A DNA stretch of 64,000 bases from assembly GCA_016584495.1 (NCBI GenBank), contig WAID01000001.1, positions 1,426,001 to 1,490,000 of the forward strand, given 5' to 3'. The notes beneath the pieces are model-generated. The model was not told the origin of the DNA and did not search any database. It worked only from the letters and a program-made list of their open reading frames with translations. The DNA is from Celoporthe dispersa. Its lineage: Eukaryota > Ascomycota > Sordariomycetes > Diaporthales > Cryphonectriaceae. Numbering within the stretch: the stretch's first letter is position 1; each line of letters opens with the position of its first letter. Both the position numbers and the translations under genes were made by a program. This document shows, piece after piece, positions 58,565 to 64,000 of the stretch.

Positions 58565-59850
58565 ATGCTGTGGCTGTCGGGGCCCACCACCACCATCCCT
58601 GCTCTCCGAGATAGAGAGATGGCATCCCGTCCATCTCTTACCCTTTCCATGTGTCCCAGTCGACGCTATAGTACATATGGGCTGATTGTGTGCTACGTGG
58701 TCAAGACGGTCCGCCTGAGTTCGAGGTCATATGTCCAGATGATGATAAGGGAAAGTCCGAGACAAGCACGGTAGAACGATCAGCCATTGAGGATTTACAA
58801 ATGCAATGCATGTGACACGTCCTTGGGGCCCAAGCGGTGCTGCTCAAGAGTGCAAGGTTCGCCCAAACAAACCAAAAAAAAAAAAAGGCAGAAAGAGAGA
58901 AGTGGGAGGGGAAAGAAACCAAAACAAAAAAAACAAGAGAATAAACGCTGGCCGCCCCGGGCTACTCCGCAATGCAGCATGCGTGACAGCGAGCGAGCGA
59001 GCGACCCGCCCGGCTCACCCATGACCCCTTGCCAACGAAACTTGTTCCGCCGGCCGTACATAATTCAACACATGCATGTGTGACATGGGGGAGAGTTGAC
59101 AGCAGTGATCGACGGGCGAGCCGCGTGGTTCGTCGTCGGCTGTCCCGTGGGGGAGGGAAAGGGGAGAAGAGACGGGGGGGGAGGGGGCGGCCTGCTGCAT
59201 TCATGCGCTGGTCAGAGGGAACTCGGGCCAGGTCAGTCAGAGCGAGCGGGTGGGTGGGTGGGTGTAGCGACCCAGGCGACCTGCCTGGGCCTTGTTGGGC
59301 GGGATGGAAGACAACCCAGGAAAAAAGAGAGAGAGAAAAAAAAAAAGGATCTCGAGAAGGAAGACGACGTCGAAGGTTTATGCCGGGCGGGGGGAAAGGG
59401 GGGGGGGGTGGCGCGGCGCGATACGCAGCGCCAGTGCGCTGGCCTGACCCTTGCAGCTGGAACTGTGGTTACGGGGTCGCATATCAGGCTTAGAGAGAGG
59501 TTGGGAAAAAGGGAAAAAGAAGAGGATGAAGAAGAGGAGGGGAGGGGGGGTGGCTTGTTGAAACTCGTCGGACATGTTAGCGTAAGGAGATATTCTTGAT
59601 TTCTTTTTTTTTTTTTTTGAAGGGGGTGCGACTTGAGCTATACATTATGATACTGTGTAGAGGTACACACACACACACACACATAGAAAGAGAGAGAGAG
59701 AGGAGAGTGGGAGACTGGCTCTTCGGATATCGCCAACAAAGTTGCAAGGTCTACCGGCGCTGTTGATGCTCTCGCGTGTTTGCTTGTGATGATGATCAGC
59801 GCCCGCCTGGACTATTGATGGCAACCGACTGCTACCCTGCCTCCTGAGTG

Positions 59851-59879
<29 letters not shown>
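59851..59879. repeat. (CT)14 microsatellite
   Basis: An uninterrupted dinucleotide run of 29 bases. Confidence 0.95.
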
Positions 59880-59882
<3 letters not shown>

Positions 59883-61806
59883 CCACCCGTCGGCAGCCAG
59901 CGGGGGCATAAAATAAAATCAAAGACCGCAGGTGGCTCTACACGTCCGGCCCGCAAGAGCGCAGGATACCATGGATGATGTCAAAAATATCGCAGCCCAG
60001 AAGAGCTGGAAATGTATGGGCGATTGAGCTGGGAGAAGAAGAAGGTTGCCGTGCATCAGACCCTGGGCCCTGTCAACAGCGGTAGCGCGGGGCCAAGTGC
60101 GGGTTGCCATTCAGGAACAGCTCGGGGGGGGGGCACTACGTAATTTTTCTCGTCTCATCCTCAGCGCCGCCACATACTTACACGAGAAGGAAGACACAAG
60201 AAAGGAAAAAAAGGAAATAAAAGAAAATAAAGGCATGTTTTACTCTGTTACACAGGGCGAGACAGGGTCGCCTTGGTTGATCCTGGAGGCCAGCCAGCTC
60301 ACATGCCATCTTTCCCTCTTTCTCTCCAGGGCTTGACGAGATGAACAGGCCGCCAGCCAGCCAACCCTTTTCTTTTCTTTTTTCTTTCTTTTCCGTCTGA
60401 TCGTATCGCGACGAGATCGATCGTATCACCCCCAGCACCAGGGCGTCAGGCCCAGAGGGGAAAATGCCTGTGGCTGGCAGTGGTCACACCATGCAAAATC
60501 CTGCCTGTGTCACATGCTTCGACCCGACCTTCTCGAAGGATATTGTGGAGACAGCTGATAGCGCAGCCAAGGACCAGCGTCGGTTCTGTTGGCCTGGGAT
60601 GAACGCTACTGCGACATGAGCCTGTGAGATCAATCGAGCGTGGTGATGACCAGCGCAGAGGTGCAGGAGGAATAGAGGGCCACAGGCGCGGGGAGAGGTG
60701 CCAGCACCCACCAGCATTACATCAGTTGGACTTGGCGACCTCCACGTCGGCCGAGGGGCAAGGAGAGGCCCCAGGTGTGTCCTGGATGACGACGGCGCTT
60801 CGCTGGCGACTCGCCCTGGGGTGGTTTTTTTTTTATTCTCTCTTTTTTTGGGAGGGGTCTCCGGCCGCTGAGGGCTATCGTGGATCCGGGAGGTAGCATC
60901 CGCCTTGCCGTGCATGGCATGCTGGCTGGATGCACATGCACGGACACGCCGTACCTGCGCTGGCTTTCTGCTGGCCCTGCCCAGGCCCCCTGCCCCCTCG
61001 GTCACCAGGCTCAGCCAGCTGCAAGCGCGCTGCTGCAACCTGCCCAGGCATACGAGGACCTTGGAGCCCCGAAAGGAGGTCGCTGCAGGACGGGGGACAC
61101 ACACACCCCTCTCTCTTCTTTGGGCTGGCAGGCAGGCAGGCCGGTGCCGTGTCACCGAGACCACACAGGGACGGCTTGTTTGAGCGGGTGCTTGGAACCA
61201 CACCTTTCTTTTATTACCGTGCGGTTTCCGCGCGGGCCCATCACTAAGTTCCCGACGGGATCCCGAAGTCGGTTGGTTGGTTGGTCGAGTCTCTCGAGGG
61301 CATCCTGATAGTCGGTGGGGGGCTGAGACATGGAGATGCTGTGACCCGTCCCTCTGTTGCTACCCAAGGCATGGTGGGTACATAGATAGTATCACCAGGT
61401 CTATCCCAACGGGTAAGGCAGCTTGAGACTCTCTACACGAGGCAGGCAATCCCTCCTCTGGTGTGGCCAAGACCCATCATCTGATCTCCGGAGCTAGAAA
61501 CAAGACAAGAAAGGAAAGAAAGTAAAAGAAGAAGAAGAAGAAAACAAAAACCTGGACTGACGCGGTTTCTGATTTATCCTGGAAGAGTAGGTGCCGTCGC
61601 ATGAAGCTGCGGTCTACTAGTACGAGCTGCCATGAGAGACAGACCGGCATGTCCCCGGCTGATACCGCAGGCTAGCAAGTAGGTCAAGCCAAGGGGGCGG
61701 GAAAGATTGCCATGCTGCCATGGAGCGGGAGACGGCCATCTTGGGAATCTCGACACGAGCTAGACCAGAAATGCCGTGCCGAGGGAGAAGGAAAAGGGAA
61801 GAAAGG

Positions 61807-61807
<1 letters not shown>

Positions 61808-61833
<26 letters not shown>
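61808..61833 (+). repeat. (GA)n microsatellite
   Basis: About 26 bases of GA dinucleotides within a purine-rich stretch. Confidence 0.9.
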
Positions 61834-61838
<5 letters not shown>

Positions 61839-63494
61839 CAACGAGGCAGAAGGCCTGTCGGCATACATCTCGCGGCTCTCTGCGCCTGCTGCTCTTTTAA
61901 GGTTTATGTAAGGACAGCAGCGTCGGATCGGACTGCACAGCGAAATGAGATGTCGGGCTCGCCTGTTGGTGAGATTTGAAGTGCGTGCATTGACCGGGCT
62001 GACATGTTTGCGTGGAGCCAGGGGAGGAAAAAAACCAAGGAAGCAATGCAAAGAGGAACACAAGGGAAACGAGATGTCAATTTGCTGAGATTAGCCTAAC
62101 CCAACCCAACCCTCTGCGCCTGCCTGTCCCTTTTGCCTGTCCCTTCCCTCTTGATAATTGACTGCTATGCAGTCAGGACCAGGAAAACCCCATCTGAAGT
62201 GCCACTGGTGCTGTTGCCAGTAGTGCTGTAAGAGGAAGTGTGTGTTGTGTACACAGAATAATGATTTGATTTCGTAGCGCACTGACAATCAACAACACGT
62301 TCTTTCCTTGCCTTGCAATCCCTTGACCCGGCCCGCCCTCGAGACCCAGCCTCTCCCTCCTTTGCATCATCACCACCAGATTGCTCCCTTTCCCGAGAGG
62401 ACCAACCACCCACCCCCCCCGGCCACCATACAAACCCTCTTTCCTCTCCCTCTCCCTCCTCCTCCTCCTCCCCCTCATCATCGTCGACATCAGCGGCGTC
62501 TAACCCGTTGACGAATCACAGCCCCTCGTTTGTTTATTTTCTTTGTTTATTTTCTTTTTCTCCTCAGACCGTACACATCCTCTGTCACACCCTGGCACGC
62601 CCTGACCTCGAAAACGACCAACGCATTCCCCACTGGAACCTGGCCTGCTGCGATACGGCCGCGCCTAAAAGAATTAATTGAATAATCAGTCCAACCCTAC
62701 GACCCTGCCGTCCATCGTGCCGCGCTTCGTCTGCCCGAGCCGCCAGCTGTCACGAGCAAGAGAGAGGTGTGTGTATGTGTGTGCGTGCGCGTGTGTGTGT
62801 GGCCAGGATTCGTTGGGGCCAAAACGACAAACAGTGAACACGTCGGCAGGTCGTCAGAGCGCTTGCAGGAAAGGCTCCAGGGAGAGAGCGACAGAAGACA
62901 GAGAGGCTCTTACCCCAAGCTGACCTGCAGGAAGTCGCGCCTCCGGGCTGCTGCATGCATGCAAGGTGTGCCCACGCCTGAGTCGACAAGTGCCATCCAC
63001 TTTACCAATCGAGACTCTGGGCGAGGCACAGGGGGGAGGGGCAGCGAATCCAGGGCGATCCATCAACAAACAGATCTCCATAACCCTACCTGCAGATTCG
63101 AACAGGACCCTTGACCGCCCTCTAGTTCCTGCTGCTCCCAACACCCGTCTTGCAGAGACTGCGACTGGTGAACCTTTTTTTTTTCTTTCTCTTTCTTGCA
63201 GGGGGCCTGTCTGGACGAACCACCACCACAGCATCGTGAGAGCACAGGGCAGCCATGATACCATAAACCGTCATAGCAAGACACTTGACCCTCCCCCGCC
63301 CTCGGATGGCCAATTGGTACCCGAGGCTCTTGACATCCTCCTGACGAAACTTGGTCCTCTGCATTGCTGGCTGGGGAACTCGGGCACTTATTTTAAATCA
63401 CCTGCAGTGCATAATTACGCAACGGTCGGGTTCAAAGTCTCAGCCCAGCCCACTTCAGCCCAAGCCCGGACCAGGACAGGAAAGCCAGACAGAG

Positions 63495-63497
<3 letters not shown>

Positions 63498-63530
<33 letters not shown>

Positions 63531-63533
63531 GGA
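63498..63533 (+). repeat. Compound (CA)n(GA)n microsatellite
   Basis: A CA run passes directly into a GA run. A similar CA-then-GA arrangement is at 59665-59702. Confidence 0.9.
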
Positions 63534-64000
63534 GAGAGCGCCCAAAGACCTTGGTACTGCTCCCACTCTAACCATACGGATACAAAACAAGCAAGGCACG
63601 ACAAGCCACCCTGCTACCCTCCAGGGCCACATCCCGCCCATTAACCTTGGCCTGGCCCGCCTGGTTTACTTTTTATTTTATTTTATCTTTTATTTTATTT
63701 TTTTGTCTTTCTGTTTTACAACAAGAATTCCTGGTCCTGTCCACCTCTCCACCTTTCGAGAAGCCACCCTCGCTCGACACGTCGCCCGTCCCAGAGGAAG
63801 AGAAGCAGCAGGCGAGACAAGAAAGAGCACAGGCGCTGCAGGCAACGTCGAGGCTGTGGATACTACTAGCTCTCGGCTACTGCTGTTGCTCCTCCTTGTC
63901 CCTGTCCCTGTCCTCGATCCATCCCTCCCTCCTACAATTGCCCGGCCACCCTCCTCCTACTCCTCCTCCTGCTGCTGCTCCCGCATTTTGCGACCTCATA

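Larger units (their letters stand above)
58563..64000. other. Gene-free block at the right end
   Basis: No recognised gene. Simple tracts are dense: A runs (58875-58887, 59338-59346), G runs (59173-59185, 59396-59408), CA/GA (59665-59702), CT (59851-59879), GA (61808-61833), CA/GA (63498-63533) and TTTTA repeats (63669-63704). The strongly pyrimidine-rich 62300-62600 and the last 300 bases may be promoter or leader of a plus-strand gene beyond the window. Confidence 0.45.

Noticed and set aside
63420..63440. GGGTTCAAAG, B-box-like
   Set aside because: Position 61 is not C and no matching A box or acceptor stem is present.

Overview
The window is nuclear DNA from a filamentous ascomycete (Pezizomycotina, probably Sordariomycetes by inference). 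The evidence is intron-rich genes with short introns (54-243 nt) using GT..AG borders, GC-rich coding sequence, pyrimidine-rich leaders, simple-sequence tracts in intergenic DNA, and proteins that match fungal families (SAC1, RAB5/VPS21, MIC60, D-lactate dehydrogenase, ADE4, GWT1, a fungal GT2 glycosyltransferase). I see no rRNA, supportable tRNA, CRISPR array, transposon ORF or bacterial-style operon.

Layout. (1) 1-25.5 kb is gene-dense: the 3' part of a Ser/Arg-rich membrane protein (+); an unrecognised Trp-rich 212-aa protein (-); a possible small Cys-rich secreted protein (-); SAC1 (-) and RAB5 (+) sharing a 0.9-kb divergent promoter; MIC60 (+) followed by D-lactate dehydrogenase (+), both mitochondrial inner-membrane proteins; an amidase (-) convergent with it; ADE4 (-, 14 exons); and a low-complexity conserved-type protein (-). 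(2) 25.5-38.8 kb has no gene I can support. (3) 38.8-40.55 kb holds a single GT2-family glycosyltransferase (+). (4) 40.55-50.9 kb is again without a supportable gene. (5) 50.9-57.2 kb holds a P-loop kinase-like protein (-), a BTB-like protein (-) and GWT1 (+), the last two divergent. (6) 57.2-64 kb has no gene and many microsatellites.

The genes do not form one pathway. Membrane traffic and phosphoinositides (SAC1, RAB5), mitochondria (MIC60, DLD), de novo purine synthesis (ADE4) and cell-surface glycan or GPI assembly (GT2, GWT1) are each represented.

Four gene models (MIC60, the 23.8-25.5 kb protein, GT2, the BTB-like gene) are intact except for a one-base frame break. Three of the four breaks fall in or next to a C/G homopolymer. 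Residual assembly indels are the simplest explanation. I found no convincing new biological system. The best leads are the small Cys-rich secreted-protein candidate beside an orphan TATA box, and the isolated GT2 gene between two large gene-free blocks.
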